Source: JAALLB01 sp039191645 (GTDB taxonomy: Bacteria; Pseudomonadota; Alphaproteobacteria; Rhizobiales; Rhizobiaceae). From it: DNA of 64,000 nucleotides. Positions 10,201 through 18,075 of the stretch are shown here, in pieces. Location: positions 1 through 64,000 of the forward strand of contig JBCCXO010000015.1 of the NCBI GenBank assembly GCA_039191645.1, read 5' to 3'. Under the pieces are notes generated by a model that was not told where the DNA came from, did no database searches, and was given only the letters and a program-made list of their open reading frames with translations. Position 1 is the first letter of the stretch. The number at the start of each line of letters is the position of its first letter. The position numbers were made by a program, and so were the translations under genes.

Positions 10201-10816
10201 GCAAAAATTCTCAATTATCATGACTGGAACGGGCGTGGTGGCGCTTGCCGGTATTGTTGTAAACAATGCCATCGTCCTGATTGATACCTATAATCGGCTC
10301 CGAAAAGAAGGCGCTGAAATACATGACGCTGTCTTGAAGACCTCCGCCCAGCGTTTACGCCCGATTATGTTGACGACAATAACAACCATTATGGGCCTGG
10401 TCCCGATGGCATTTCAAACAAACTTTGACTTCATTGGTCAGACCATCAGCGTGGGTGCGATTACAGCGGTTTGGTGGGTGCAATTGTCGACGGCAATTAT
10501 CTCCGGTCTGGCGTTTTCCACCTTGCTTACGCTGGTTCTCATCCCGGTTATGCTGACCTTCCCTGTCAACGTGGCCAGGCTCTTTGGATTTGGGAAGCCT
10601 AGTAACATGGTCGTTGCTGCATCGCAGGGAGACGCTGCAATGGCGCTTGAACCAGTGCCTGTTGCCGCTGTAGTTCCGGAAGATACGACGGAAGACCTTC
10701 CGAAACTGCCTAAGAAGCGGCGTGTTCCAGCTAAGAAACCAGCAAAACGTACTACCAAGAAAGCAAAGCCTGCGAAACCAGACAAGCCTGTCCCATTCCC
10801 GGATGCGGCGGAGTAA
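7205..10816 (+). CDS. RND efflux permease with extra central membrane segment and Lys-rich tail
   Basis: Proton-driven inner-membrane exporter of the AcrB/HAE superfamily. The 12-helix plan with two large periplasmic loops is present. The TM4 motif reads GMLVDGAIVV, keeping one of the two acidic residues usually found there, and the second-half motif is GIVVNNAIVLID. At 1203 residues it is about 150 longer than most relatives. The excess lies in a central insertion with two additional hydrophobic stretches (about residues 500-553) before TM7, and in a C-terminal cytoplasmic tail (about 1130-1203) ending in a Lys/Pro/Ala-rich stretch. Substrate unknown; PadR control is inferred from context. 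Confidence 0.92.
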   Translation: MTGMLDTVLSRPRTVLTMMVVMVLAGIFTYINIPKEANPDIDVPVYYVSITQQGISPKDSERLLVRPMETELRGLEGLKEITSIASQGHAGIILEFQIGTDKDVVLADIRDKVDLAQAELPEGAEEPAIFPTNFALQPTIIVTLSGNVPERTLYNYSKRLQDEIEAISTVREAELKGTREEQIEVLLDLVRLESYDITQDELLNAVSSFNQLVPAGFIDDGNARFNLEVPGLIQSVEDVYAIPIKQNGEGVVTLGEVADIRRTFKDPSSYTRVNGKPAMSLEVVKRIGTNIIENNAEVRRVTDEFTKDWPDTVEVTYMIDQSSFIYEVLGSLQSAIMTAIALVMIVVVASLGVSSGLLVGIAIPTSFMVGFLILSAAGLTVNMMVMFGMVLCVGMLVDGAIVVSEYADRKIAEGMTAKEAYPRAAKLMFWPVVSSTATTLAAFLPLLLWPGVPGEFMSYLPIMVIIVLSASLLTALVFLPTMGMAIARIGNLLKTQQRLLKTVFVGLAFGFVGWAMLGPQLAGLGLPLPVDVVSLCVGLLLGAVGAYFTHRLAGRTASEEKPKNVNENSSAKMLSSKEPLDVRKVPGVMGGYLRMLSLFSRGVLGNLTVIAIVAGITFFTFNLFGQLSKGVEFFVDEEPDVALAFVSARGNLSGSDIRDVAISVEKEILKVKGVENLVMTATAPGGGTGGSGVDVTAPQDVPADVVAVGTIELEDYSNRRRAVVIFDEIRQRTAGIPGIKVELRKIEGGPPTGKDIRLEVKSTNYDTMMAAVTKIREKFDRLDNLQDIEDGRPLPGIDWKLAVDREEAGRYNASIPAVGAMIQLITNGALIGDTTQNNSDDQIDIRVRLPEEQRSLDHLNELKLRTSNGQVPISNFIEMTPEPKVSSITRRDGLYAMDIKANLLASAKAEGLTPDEKINEIQEWLDSQAWPESIFLKFRGADEEQKESGAFLMKAAAGALFLMFIILVTQFNSFYQTVLTLMTVVLAIVGVLIGMMIAGQKFSIIMTGTGVVALAGIVVNNAIVLIDTYNRLRKEGAEIHDAVLKTSAQRLRPIMLTTITTIMGLVPMAFQTNFDFIGQTISVGAITAVWWVQLSTAIISGLAFSTLLTLVLIPVMLTFPVNVARLFGFGKPSNMVVAASQGDAAMALEPVPVAAVVPEDTTEDLPKLPKKRRVPAKKPAKRTTKKAKPAKPDKPVPFPDAAE

Positions 10817-10822
10817 GCGCGT

Positions 10823-11641
10823 TTATCTGTTTTCCCTTGCGTTGTATCGCGTCCAATTTCTGAAGGAAAACGGAAGCGATGCAAGGTACAAAATCGCGAG
10901 CGCTGAGAGCATGGTCCATGGATAGCTGATAACAGCCGCGGCAAGAAACACGGCAAAGATAAGAAATGGCAGGACAAGGTCTCTTCTGACTTTCTGAGAA
11001 ATGTTTTTCCCGGAAAACGTTGGCAGGTTGGAAACCATCAAAAATCCGCAGGCCATTGTATAGACAGTCGTTGTGAACGCCCAGGATTTATCATTCTCCA
11101 CGCCAAGTAACAGCAGATAAACAGGGAGCAAAACGACCAGTGCCCCTGCGGGAGCAGGCACGCCAATAAAGAATCGATTGTGCCAGTCAGGTTGATCCGG
11201 GTTGTCTAACATCACATTAAACCTAGCCAACCTCAGACATGCACAACTGGCGTAGATAAGCGCAGCGATCCATCCAATGGAGTTTAACTCTGTCAGGATT
11301 GTTATGTATAGCAACAGGGCTGGCGCGACACCGAAATTTACAAAATCGGCGAGGCTATCCATCTCAGCACCAAACCGCGTTGTCGACTTCAAGAATCTGG
11401 CAACCCGCCCGTCAATACCATCGAGAAAGCCCGCAAAGATAACTGCTGCAACTGCCAATTCTATCCGATCTTCCATCGCGAATCTTATTGATGTCAGTCC
11501 AGAACAAATTGCCAATAAGGTCAAAAGATTGGGAAAGATCGTTCTAAGCGGTATATCGCGCAAGCGTACTGACGTCTCATCCGATGGATTCGGAGGTTTA
11601 TCGTCCCCCTCGGGATCAAATGGAGGAAATGGGTTTGCCAT
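10823..11641 (-). CDS. pssA: CDP-diacylglycerol-serine O-phosphatidyltransferase
   Basis: Makes phosphatidylserine from CDP-diacylglycerol and serine in the inner membrane. The CDP-alcohol phosphatidyltransferase signature D-x2-DG-x2-AR-x8-G-x3-D-x3-D is complete (DGIDGRVAR, then GAEMDSLAD). Several hydrophobic helices follow, and the first 30 residues are polar and Pro-rich. I start it at the ATG at 11641, which overlaps the psd stop by one base (TGATG); a TTG one codon earlier is possible. The next step, decarboxylation to phosphatidylethanolamine, is encoded immediately upstream. Confidence 0.94.
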   Translation of the reverse strand: MANPFPPFDPEGDDKPPNPSDETSVRLRDIPLRTIFPNLLTLLAICSGLTSIRFAMEDRIELAVAAVIFAGFLDGIDGRVARFLKSTTRFGAEMDSLADFVNFGVAPALLLYITILTELNSIGWIAALIYASCACLRLARFNVMLDNPDQPDWHNRFFIGVPAPAGALVVLLPVYLLLLGVENDKSWAFTTTVYTMACGFLMVSNLPTFSGKNISQKVRRDLVLPFLIFAVFLAAAVISYPWTMLSALAILYLASLPFSFRNWTRYNARENR

Positions 11642-12339
11642 CAACTAGCTCTGATCAAGGGAACCACCTTGTTCTTTCCGAAAGAAGCAATCACCGTCTC
11701 ACCCGCAATTGCTGTTTGTCCAACTGATACCATCGGCGTTGCCTTTTCCGGGAGGAACACATCCAGCCTGGAGCCGAAACGAATAAGTCCGAAACGTTCC
11801 CCGGAAACGAGCTCATCGCCCTCATTTGCCCAACACACAATCCGGCGGGCAACCAATCCAGCGATTTGAACCACTGCGATTTCGCCGCGATCTGTTTCCA
11901 AAACAATGGAGTTTCGTTCGTTTTCTTCTGATGCTTTGTCGAGTTCTGCGTTAAGAAAACTGCCTTTTCGATAGACGATTTGCGAGATTTTACCACGGAT
12001 GGGCGCACGATTTACATGACAATTGAAGACGTTCATAAACACAGATATCCGCAAAACCGGTTCTTCCCCAAGACCAAGCTCTTTTGGTGGAACGACTTTT
12101 CCAACATGTGACACTTTTCCGTCCGCCGGACTTACGACCAATTCATCACTGACAGGTGTAACCCGTTTGGGGTCACGAAAGAACAGTGCGCACCAAATGG
12201 TCAATGCCAATCCGATGTAAAAAAGAGGATTCCAAAGCCATCCCAGTATCACTGTAAGGACCGCGAACGCTGCAATGAAAGGGTACCCTTCCTTGTGGAT
12301 GGGCGGCACCGAATTAAGGATTGAATTTTTAATGCTCAT
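11641..12339 (-). CDS. psd: Phosphatidylserine decarboxylase proenzyme
   Basis: Converts phosphatidylserine to phosphatidylethanolamine using a pyruvoyl group generated by self-cleavage. The cleavage site is the Gly-Ser in RFGSR near residue 200, giving a large N-terminal beta chain and a small alpha chain. The 232-residue length fits the short alphaproteobacterial/archaetidylserine-decarboxylase-like class. Hydrophobic segments near residues 20-50 suit membrane attachment. It is the first gene of the psd-pssA pair; the one-base overlap suggests translational coupling. Confidence 0.94.
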   Translation of the reverse strand: MSIKNSILNSVPPIHKEGYPFIAAFAVLTVILGWLWNPLFYIGLALTIWCALFFRDPKRVTPVSDELVVSPADGKVSHVGKVVPPKELGLGEEPVLRISVFMNVFNCHVNRAPIRGKISQIVYRKGSFLNAELDKASEENERNSIVLETDRGEIAVVQIAGLVARRIVCWANEGDELVSGERFGLIRFGSRLDVFLPEKATPMVSVGQTAIAGETVIASFGKNKVVPLIRAS

Positions 12340-12391
12340 ACTCAGCTACTTTGCTTGTTTGGATTTTCGTTATCAACTCTACTTCACAAAC

Positions 12392-14299
12392 TCAATCGGC
12401 TGCTGGTTTTTTGCGCCGGACTATTCCAAGTTCATCATTCTCATGTGCTGCCCGCAAGCGGTCTTCTGCTTCGGTTGCTTCTCGTTGTCGGCTCCACATT
12501 TCTCCGTAAAGACCCTTTTTACGGAGTAATTCCTTGTGCGTTCCACGTTCGACAATTTCTCCTGCTTTCAGTACTAAGATTTGATCGGCTGATACGACCG
12601 TAGACAGCCTGTGCGCTATGACAACCGTTGTGCGATTTTTTGAAACTTCATCCAAGGCAGCCTGAATTTCACGTTCTGTCTGCGTATCAAGGGCAGACGT
12701 TGCCTCATCGAGGATAAGGATTGGGGGTGCTTTTAAAAGCGTTCTGGCAATTGCAACGCGTTGTTTTTCTCCACCCGATAACTTGAGGCCTCTTTCCCCT
12801 ACTTCGGTTTTAAAGCCCTGAGGCAAGCCCCGGATAAAGTCGCCAATCTGCGCCATTTCAGCAGCCTCTTCCACTTCTTCGTCTGTCGCATCAGGTCTGC
12901 CATATCGTATGTTGTATGCTATGGTGTCATTGAACAGAACGGTGTCTTGCGGAACCATCCCAATTTTTGCTCTTAATGTGGTCTGTTGTACATCACGTAA
13001 GTTCTGGCCATCGATGGTGATCGCGCCGCTTGTTGCGTCATAAAATCTGAACATTAGTCTTGATATTGTTGATTTTCCGGCACCAGATGGTCCAACAATT
13101 GCAACCGTTTTCCCGGCAGGAACTTCAAAAGAAACGTCACGGAGAATTTTTCTATCTTCGTCGTAATGAAACTTGACATGGTCGAACCGAACAACACCAG
13201 CCGTCACGTCAAGCGGTTTGGCATTTGGTTTGTCTTTTATTTCCTGATCGACTGACATCAGGAAAAACATATCTTCGAGGTCAGCAAAGCCTTGACGGAT
13301 CTCCCGATAGATAAATCCAATAAAATTCAATGGAATGAACAATTGCATCAGAAGCACATTGATCATGACAAAATCGCCTAGCGTCTGATCACCTTCCAAA
13401 ACTGCATTGGCTGACAATATCATGCAAAACGCCATCCCCAACGCCATTATGATGGCTTGGCCGAAGTTTAACCACGCAAGCGAGGTCCATACTTTGGTCG
13501 CAGCGCGTTCGTAACGCTTCATTGAGTTTCCAAAGCGGGTGGCCTCCAACATTTCATTGCCGAAATATTTAACAGTCTCGAAATTGAGAAGCGAGTCGAT
13601 CGCTTTCGAGTTGGCGTCTGTATCGTTCTCGTTCATATCTCGGCGAATTTCGATCCTCCAATCCGATGCCCTGATTGTAAACCAGACGTAAGCCCAGACC
13701 ATTCCGGTGATGATAAGCACGTACCAAAAGTCGAACCAGTACCAAATTACCGCCGCCATAAGGGCAAATTCAAAAAGGGTAGGAATGCCATTCAGAATTG
13801 AAAATCTTACGATTGCTTCGATACCTTTGGTGCCGCGCTCTATGACGCGCGACAGCCCGCCAGTTCGGCGTTGAAGATGATATCGCAAACTCAGATTGTG
13901 CAAGTGTTCGAATACAATACCGGCAAGCTGACGAACGGCATATTGTCCCACGCTTGCAAACAGGGCATCGCGAAGCTGATTTAGCCCAATCATTACTACC
14001 CGCCCGATGTTGTAAGCAACAACAAGCATAACCGGTGTCAAAAGAAAAACAGGCAATAAGGCTTCAAGATCTGTGTTTTTTGATAGATCACCGGTAAGCG
14101 CATCCGTCGCGAGCTTGTAAAGGTAGGGTATGAGAACCGTCACCACTTTACCCGCAATCATGAACAAAGACGCGTAGACGACCCGCATTTTTAAATCAGG
14201 GCGGTCCTCCGGCCACATGTATGGCCACAGGTTGCGAAGGGTCTTTAACAAGCTGGCCTCATCGGCATCAACTTTGTTTACAAGTGCATTATCCGTCAT
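12392..14299 (-). CDS. Atm1/HMT1-type ABC exporter (fused membrane and ATPase domains)
   Basis: Half-size ABC exporter with an N-terminal six-helix membrane domain and a C-terminal ATPase. Walker A is GPSGAGKST, the signature is LSGGEKQRVAIARTLL and Walker B is ILILDEATSALD. The sequence style (LWPYMWPEDRPDLKMRV near the N terminus) matches bacterial relatives of mitochondrial Atm1, which export glutathione persulfides or metal-thiol conjugates. I chose the ATG at 14299 (635 residues), which overlaps the arsR gene by 11 bases; an in-frame start 11 codons earlier would overlap it by 44. Coupling to a cysteine-rich ArsR repressor suggests metal- or sulfur-responsive expression. Confidence 0.92.
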   Translation of the reverse strand: MTDNALVNKVDADEASLLKTLRNLWPYMWPEDRPDLKMRVVYASLFMIAGKVVTVLIPYLYKLATDALTGDLSKNTDLEALLPVFLLTPVMLVVAYNIGRVVMIGLNQLRDALFASVGQYAVRQLAGIVFEHLHNLSLRYHLQRRTGGLSRVIERGTKGIEAIVRFSILNGIPTLFEFALMAAVIWYWFDFWYVLIITGMVWAYVWFTIRASDWRIEIRRDMNENDTDANSKAIDSLLNFETVKYFGNEMLEATRFGNSMKRYERAATKVWTSLAWLNFGQAIIMALGMAFCMILSANAVLEGDQTLGDFVMINVLLMQLFIPLNFIGFIYREIRQGFADLEDMFFLMSVDQEIKDKPNAKPLDVTAGVVRFDHVKFHYDEDRKILRDVSFEVPAGKTVAIVGPSGAGKSTISRLMFRFYDATSGAITIDGQNLRDVQQTTLRAKIGMVPQDTVLFNDTIAYNIRYGRPDATDEEVEEAAEMAQIGDFIRGLPQGFKTEVGERGLKLSGGEKQRVAIARTLLKAPPILILDEATSALDTQTEREIQAALDEVSKNRTTVVIAHRLSTVVSADQILVLKAGEIVERGTHKELLRKKGLYGEMWSRQREATEAEDRLRAAHENDELGIVRRKKPAAD

Positions 14300-14624
14300 C
14301 GCAGTTGCACCGCGCTGTCTCCAACAGCTCACTGATTTCTACTTGAAGGTCCTTGAGCGCATCAAAACGTATGGAAAAACTTGACTTCGTCCCGATCTGT
14401 TCCACGTCAATAAGGCCGGCGGATTTGAGTACTGAAAGATGTTGGGACACTGTGGATTGCGACAGGGTAAAACAATCACACATGTCGCCGCAACATCCTC
14501 TTGGACGTTTCGCCAGTTCACGGATAATCCGCCATCTTACAGGATGTCCGATGGCTTTTAGCATGTCTGCTGTGTTGTTTGATGGTTGAGAGTCTTTCGT
14601 AAGACTGTCGGCTTTTAAATCCAT
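14289..14624 (-). CDS. ArsR family metalloregulator-like repressor
   Basis: Winged-helix repressor of 111 residues. The recognition region is STVSQHLSVLKSAGLI. Just before it lies a Cys-rich stretch, CCGDMCDC, in the same helix where ArsR/CadC proteins carry the ELCVCD metal site, and the C terminus adds a CNC pair. These thiols could bind a soft metal or metalloid, or sense persulfide. It is the first gene of a two-gene unit with the Atm1-type exporter, and a perfect dyad lies just upstream of its ATG, indicating autoregulation. The inducer is unknown. Confidence 0.9.
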   Translation of the reverse strand: MDLKADSLTKDSQPSNNTADMLKAIGHPVRWRIIRELAKRPRGCCGDMCDCFTLSQSTVSQHLSVLKSAGLIDVEQIGTKSSFSIRFDALKDLQVEISELLETARCNCDDG

Positions 14625-14632
14625 GCCTGCGC

Positions 14633-14654
14633 TTTATCGGTAAATACCGATAAA
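14633..14654. promoter_or_regulatory. Perfect inverted repeat, probable ArsR operator
   Basis: Two ten-base arms, TTTATCGGTA and TACCGATAAA, are perfectly complementary and separated by AA. The repeat ends nine bases upstream of the arsR ATG, overlapping the expected promoter or leader. Its size and its position in front of a self-regulated ArsR-exporter operon fit the family's operator layout. Binding is inferred, not shown. Confidence 0.75.
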
Positions 14655-14677
14655 GTCAAACGCTCTTTCAAGTTGTA

Positions 14678-16345
14678 TCAACCGTCGGATGTCTCTCCGC
14701 TTGCCGCATCGTCCTCGGGCACTTTGAAAACCTGGCCGGGATAGATCAAATCTGGGTCCCGAATTTGGTCCCGATTGGCTTCAAATATGGTTGTATACCG
14801 AATACCGTCACCATAATTTCTTCTGGCAATTCGCCACAGATTGTCACCTCTGCGAATGATGACAGCGCTTCCGGTTCTGATCTCTTTCTTTTCGGGTTCA
14901 GATGCGGCAGCAGTTTCGACATCCGCGCTTCCTGCTTCTTCTACTGCTTCAACCTCTTGAGCCACCTGTGGTTCAGGTTGTACAGCTTGAGAGGTAGCGG
15001 GTTGCGTGGCAGCAATCTCAGTTTCCACTTCCGTCGCTTCGGCGGTTTGTGTTGTATCGGATGGGTTTTCTGCTGTTGGGTCCTTTAACGCTGTCCCTTC
15101 CGAGGATGTTGTCGCAGCAGCGGCCTCGGATGTGCTTTCAACTTGGGCTGTTAGAGACGTTTGATCCTGTGCAACGCTTGGCGCTACAGGTTCGTCTGCT
15201 TTTTCAGGTTCGGCCGATGCTATTTCAGTCTCGGGTTCGGCGTCATGGATTAACAAAACTTCAGCGCGCGCGAGGACTTTCGGGCTCGAGCCTTTTGTCA
15301 TGTCCGCCCGAATATCATATCGGCCGGTTGCAATATCATGATTGCCCTCATAGAGAAACGCGCCGTTACTGCCGATTTCGGTAGAACCGAGAAACTTGCT
15401 GTCGAGGTAAATGTTTACCCGCCCACCCGCTTCTCCCGTTCCGGCAATGAATACTCTGCCTTTTTCGATGTCGGCGGCCTCGATCAGGACCGGTTTTGCT
15501 GGCTCTGTTTGAATGGGTTCATCTGAGGTTTCTGCTTTAGCGAGTTCAACCTGCTCCTTGGCTTCTACTTCAACGGTTTCTTGCGTCGTATTTACCTCAG
15601 CCTGGGCCGACTGATTTTCCGGAGTTTGGCTTTCCTCATTGGTTACGCTGTCATCGGATGTGACTGCTTCTGCAGTTTGGCTTTCGTCTGTTGGCTCTGT
15701 TTCTGTCGATTCCGGTACCGGGGAGGCTTCTTGCTCCGGTGTTGCCGCTGCAATCTCCGTTTCGGTATCTGCAGAATCGGTGGTGGGTTTTTGAAGGATA
15801 CGGCTTGCTTTCCCCGCTTCGGCAACAATCACTGTAGGCTCCTCGCCGCTTTCAGGCTCAGGGACATTGATCAATCCTGCCTCTGCAGACAAAATGGGTT
15901 CTCCATCCCTTGGCGTTGCACGCAGGCTGAGTTCGTGTGAACCAGGGGATAAAGGTTTGTCCAGTACGAAAACAAAATCACCCTCAGGGCCTGATTCTGC
16001 CGTCCCGATTTGCACCTCACCTTCTAACAAGACGACCGTGCTATTTCCCGGACCAGATCCAGCGACCACGAGGCTACCGTCTTTCTCGACGCGCAGAAGG
16101 GAAAACACCGGTGCGACCGGTTCTGTTTCCGGTGCCTGTGTTGTATCTGTCGCCGTCGGTTCTGACGATTCTGTCTCGGGGACCAGTTTGGCAATTTCTG
16201 TTTTGTTTTCCGATGGCGTGATCTGGACAGTTTGGTCTTTCTGCGAGCCCGTAAACAGCTCTGGTCCAAAAACAATGTATCCAAGTAACGCTGCTGCGGA
16301 CAAACCTGCACTAGCGTACAAAATCGGAAGGAAACCTTTTATCAT
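14678..16345 (-). CDS. LysM domain protein with Ig-like repeats
   Basis: Membrane-anchored periplasmic protein of 555 residues. One N-terminal hydrophobic helix (about 4-27) is followed by two similar beta-rich segments (about 82-160 and 285-365), each with the pattern G-x-G-x5-V-x-L...G, joined by long acidic Glu/Thr/Ala-rich linkers. The C-terminal LysM domain (about 493-540, GDNLWRIARRNYGDGIRYT) should bind peptidoglycan. LysM proteins of this layout are common in Hyphomicrobiales, often of unknown role. It is divergent from the LOG-family gene across a 114-base gap. Confidence 0.85.
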   Translation of the reverse strand: MIKGFLPILYASAGLSAAALLGYIVFGPELFTGSQKDQTVQITPSENKTEIAKLVPETESSEPTATDTTQAPETEPVAPVFSLLRVEKDGSLVVAGSGPGNSTVVLLEGEVQIGTAESGPEGDFVFVLDKPLSPGSHELSLRATPRDGEPILSAEAGLINVPEPESGEEPTVIVAEAGKASRILQKPTTDSADTETEIAAATPEQEASPVPESTETEPTDESQTAEAVTSDDSVTNEESQTPENQSAQAEVNTTQETVEVEAKEQVELAKAETSDEPIQTEPAKPVLIEAADIEKGRVFIAGTGEAGGRVNIYLDSKFLGSTEIGSNGAFLYEGNHDIATGRYDIRADMTKGSSPKVLARAEVLLIHDAEPETEIASAEPEKADEPVAPSVAQDQTSLTAQVESTSEAAAATTSSEGTALKDPTAENPSDTTQTAEATEVETEIAATQPATSQAVQPEPQVAQEVEAVEEAGSADVETAAASEPEKKEIRTGSAVIIRRGDNLWRIARRNYGDGIRYTTIFEANRDQIRDPDLIYPGQVFKVPEDDAASGETSDG

Positions 16346-16459
16346 TCATTTTACCCCTAGAGCGGATCAGAATCACTCTGGTCAATACACCCAAAGCCTA
16401 TTATTTCACATTTTGCCAGTAACTAGCACTTTTTATCAGACGTTAACAGGTTCACGCAC

Positions 16460-17014
16460 ATGACTGAAATCAATTCCATTTGTGTTTACTGCGGATCACA
16501 GCCGGGCATTCAGCCGGTTTTTATGGAAGCTGCACGGGAAACCGGCAAAAAACTCGCACAATCCGGCATTCAATTGACCTATGGCGGGGGAAATAGCGGG
16601 CTTATGGGCGCTATATCTCAATCTGTTCTGGCGCATGGCGGGCGAGTTAAAGGCATTATTCCAAGGTTTTTGGTTTCGCGAGAGGGTTTGAATGATCAAA
16701 TCTCGGAAAACTACGACGTTCTAATCACGGACAGCATGCATGAACGCAAGAGGCTCATGTTTGAAAACGCTGACGCGTTTTTAACGCTTCCCGGTGGGAT
16801 CGGAACCCTTGAAGAGATCGTGGAAATCATGACCTGGGCTCAACTGGGGCAGCATTCAAAACCTTTGGGCTTCCTCAATATCGAAAATTTTTGGCAACCC
16901 ATGTTTGACTTGCTTGAGCACATGAGCGAATCTGGTTTTATTCATACCTCTGATCGGATTAATCCCCTGATTATCAGCGATCCAGATGCGTTAATCGAAG
17001 CATTTGCAAAGTGA
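16460..17014 (+). CDS. LOG family cytokinin-riboside monophosphate phosphoribohydrolase-like protein
   Basis: Rossmann-like enzyme of 184 residues with the LOG signature PGGIGTLEE and the preceding SMHERKRLM motif. LOG enzymes hydrolyse N6-modified AMP (cytokinin nucleotides) or AMP itself to free base and ribose 5-phosphate. In bacteria without plant hosts the role is likely turnover of modified adenine nucleotides from tRNA. The PGGxGTxxE and R-x2 residues for catalysis are intact. A rho-independent terminator lies about 150 bases downstream. Confidence 0.9.
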   Translation: MTEINSICVYCGSQPGIQPVFMEAARETGKKLAQSGIQLTYGGGNSGLMGAISQSVLAHGGRVKGIIPRFLVSREGLNDQISENYDVLITDSMHERKRLMFENADAFLTLPGGIGTLEEIVEIMTWAQLGQHSKPLGFLNIENFWQPMFDLLEHMSESGFIHTSDRINPLIISDPDALIEAFAK

Positions 17015-17160
17015 TCCACAGTCTTCGTCACAAATCCGTCATCGACACTGGACTAGGATGACTGTGTTGCCCCTTTGCAAGTATCTACCGCTGTCCTCTT
17101 GCGGCAACAACTTACTGACTGAAGCGCTTCAAAGCGCCCCAACCTGGCTTCAGTCTTCTC

Positions 17161-18075
17161 TCAGGCCATCCTCTTTTCCAGAGGATGGCTTTTTTGTTTT
17201 CTTTCTGCTGTTAAAATCGACCAAGCATACAGCACCAACGCGATCCAAATCATGACAAATGCATAGAGTTGAACCCGTTCTAAAGGTTCACCAAAGATAA
17301 ATATGCTAATCAGAAAGAGCATTGTTGGCACCATGAACTGCATCAATCCAATGGTAGAAAGTCTCAATCGCTTGGCGCCAAATGCATACAAGATCAGGGG
17401 AACTGCAGTTGCAGGTCCAGCGAGGACCAGCAGTAACCAATTGATTTCACCTTTAAGAAATTCGCCACTTCCCGTGATTTGAATCCAAATGATATAGGCT
17501 AATGTGAATGGGAAAATCAGAAGAATTTCTACCAGAAAACCTTGCGTTGGACCTACTTCCACCGTTTTGCGCAGCAAGCCGTATATTCCGAATGTTGCGG
17601 CAAGAAAAAGGCTCAAAAGCGGAAATTGCCCACCTACGATTGTGAGCATTAAAACGGCTGCCGCTGCAATCAAAATCGCAATAAGCTGGAGCCGGCTAAA
17701 CCGATCACCCAGAAACACAAATCCCAACAAGACCGTCAGCAACGGGTTGATATAATAGGCTAGCGCTGTTTCGAGCGTACGCTCAACGGTAATTGCCCAG
17801 ATAAACACGCCCCAGTTCGCAGAAATCAAACAGGAACAGAGAAACAACACACCCATTTTACGTGGCGATTTCAACGTTGGAAGGATATCCGCTGTTCTGC
17901 CAATAGCCCACAGAACAGCACCCGCTACCGGTAGGGACCAAAATGCCCGGTGCGCCGTTACCTCTATGGGATCTATGTGCCCGGTCAGTTTCCAGAAAAG
18001 AGGCATTAACCCCCAGATCAGGTAAGCCGAAAATGCAAAAAAGAAGCCTGATCGAGACGATGGCTGCGTTGTCAA
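17161..18075 (-). CDS. rarD: RarD-type EamA/DMT family permease
   Basis: Ten-helix inner-membrane protein of 304 residues of the drug/metabolite transporter superfamily, RarD subfamily. The N-terminal YLIWGLMPLFWK and HRAFWSLP motifs and the paired five-helix repeats are visible. Substrates of RarD proteins are not firmly established. It overlaps the cimA stop by four bases (ATGA), so it belongs to the cysS-cimA-rarD transcription unit, which hints at amino-acid-related export. Its last codons are shared with a terminator acting on the other strand. Confidence 0.88.
   Translation of the reverse strand: MTTQPSSRSGFFFAFSAYLIWGLMPLFWKLTGHIDPIEVTAHRAFWSLPVAGAVLWAIGRTADILPTLKSPRKMGVLFLCSCLISANWGVFIWAITVERTLETALAYYINPLLTVLLGFVFLGDRFSRLQLIAILIAAAAVLMLTIVGGQFPLLSLFLAATFGIYGLLRKTVEVGPTQGFLVEILLIFPFTLAYIIWIQITGSGEFLKGEINWLLLVLAGPATAVPLILYAFGAKRLRLSTIGLMQFMVPTMLFLISIFIFGEPLERVQLYAFVMIWIALVLYAWSILTAERKQKSHPLEKRMA
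17165..17195 (+). terminator. Rho-independent terminator after the LOG gene
   Basis: A perfect ten-base stem (GCCATCCTCT / AGAGGATGGC) with loop TTTCC is followed by six T on the plus strand. It would end transcripts from the LOG gene. It lies inside the last codons of the convergent rarD gene, so the same bases also encode the C-terminal residues of RarD. Confidence 0.85.

Noticed and set aside
17927..17936. CTACCGGTAG inside rarD, similar to the lux-box arms
   Set aside because: No four-base spacer and within coding sequence, so it does not fit the spaced motif.
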